In this document: positions 63,120 to 64,000 of the stretch, piece by piece
Layout of the letters: each line of letters starts with the position of its first letter
Position numbering within the stretch: position 1 is the first letter of the stretch
Source of the DNA: Xiphias gladius
Taxonomy: Eukaryota; Chordata; Actinopteri; Istiophoriformes; Xiphiidae
Direction of reading: 5' to 3'
NCBI RefSeq assembly: GCF_016859285.1
Contig: NC_053415.1
Coordinates: 16,101,001-16,165,000, forward strand
DNA: 64,000 nucleotides
The notes under the pieces: generated by a model
What the model was told of the DNA's origin: nothing
The model's input: the letters and a program-made list of their open reading frames with translations, nothing else
Database searches by the model: none
Made by a program: the position numbers and the translations under genes

Positions 63120-64000
63120 TGTCTTGAGGAAATATTGATTCAACACACAGAATAACCTCAATTAGCCAACTGAAGGCATTTCATTGGCCTTAAAGACTTA
63201 TAAACCACGATAAATCAAATGGTCTTCTGCAGCTAAATCGATAGCAAGCATAAGCCAATGTCATAATCTTATCATTGTACACAATGTAGTTACTCTGTAG
63301 CCCCAATTTGCATACAAATGCTACATTTCTGATCAAATGCTCTTACAATTACATATTTTAAAAGGTCAAAGAATTCCCTCACCTTTTCTGATTGCCTCCC
63401 GGCTTACCAATTATCCAAAAAATGTGGTTCAGTCTGTTTCCAAGCAACAGTGGCACTGCACATTTGAATCTCTTTTCTTTCTGTTTTCTTCTTTTTAAGT
63501 TATGATAAGGACCAACTAACCTTGACCACAAAACTACCTTTTTCACATTGTCAGATCAGGAAATTCGCAATTAATTGGTAATTGGTATTGCAAGTCAGTG
63601 CTGCCTTGTACTATACTGTGGGAATATGTAGAACAAAGAAGACCTGCTTCTGCCTACAAGTTTGACTACAGGTAGTGCAATCTGTTCGTTCCTGCTGACA
63701 CTTGTAACCGGCACTGGAACTGGAGGAAATCCTTGTTCTCGTGAATTTATAAAAGTCATTGTGATTGGCATTACACAATGAGAGATTAGTCATAAAAAGG
63801 TGAAGTATTAAAAAAATGGTTCTTTGAAAGCATAGCTGACCTATGTATACTTAACAGGTTATATACTGTATGTTTTCCTCTAATCACTGACTGAAAGGTT
63901 AGACAACAACCTTTCTCCCAGCCTCTGCATCGGTGCTTGTAACACATGACACCAGCCAATCTCTGATGAGCTCTGAGCTGTTTCAGAAGTCTTGTTTTAG
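63120..64000. other. pcdh8 3' flank
   Basis: AT-rich sequence with no recognisable gene or repeat. Confidence 0.6.

Overview
The window is nuclear DNA from a ray-finned fish, most likely a percomorph teleost. Three spliced genes with GT-AG introns encode vertebrate-type delta-2 protocadherins. The AT-rich DNA between them carries long CA/GT microsatellites, Tc1/mariner relics and several short inverted-repeat elements that I recognise as common in percomorph genomes. No bacterial, viral, CRISPR or organellar features were seen. The species cannot be named from sequence alone.

Layout: 1-2900 is the downstream flank of pcdh17. pcdh17 (minus strand) has four coding exons between 15482 and 3856, with a 7.0-kb last intron at 4434-11465. 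An intergenic region of about 18 kb (15483-33587) holds the probable pcdh17 promoter, one full-length but dead Tc1-like element (18402-19988), a 263-bp tandem duplication and a short, nearly perfect hairpin at 28558-28611. A pcdh8-type paralogue (minus strand) has four coding exons between 37056 and 33588. About 22 kb of non-coding DNA separates it from a head-to-head partner, pcdh8 (plus strand), with three coding exons between 59380 and 62736. The window ends in pcdh8 3' flank.

The exon models were assembled by hand. Every junction has GT-AG signals and compatible phase, and each joined frame is open: 1091 aa for pcdh17, 971 aa for the pcdh8-like gene and 987 aa for pcdh8. All three follow the delta-2 plan: signal peptide, six cadherin repeats, one membrane segment, then a cytoplasmic tail split over small exons. 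Such proteins mediate homophilic adhesion and signal to actin, and each tail carries a match to the WAVE-complex-binding WIRS pattern.

The most interesting observations are a shared core-promoter layout between the two pcdh8-type genes, an in-frame stop-free 105-bp intron in pcdh8 that could encode a tail isoform, tail divergence and an extra intron in the pcdh8-like gene, and a pcdh17 tail shorter than the human one. Nothing here looks like a wholly new biological system. The novelty, if any, is in gene structure and regulation of a compact protocadherin locus.
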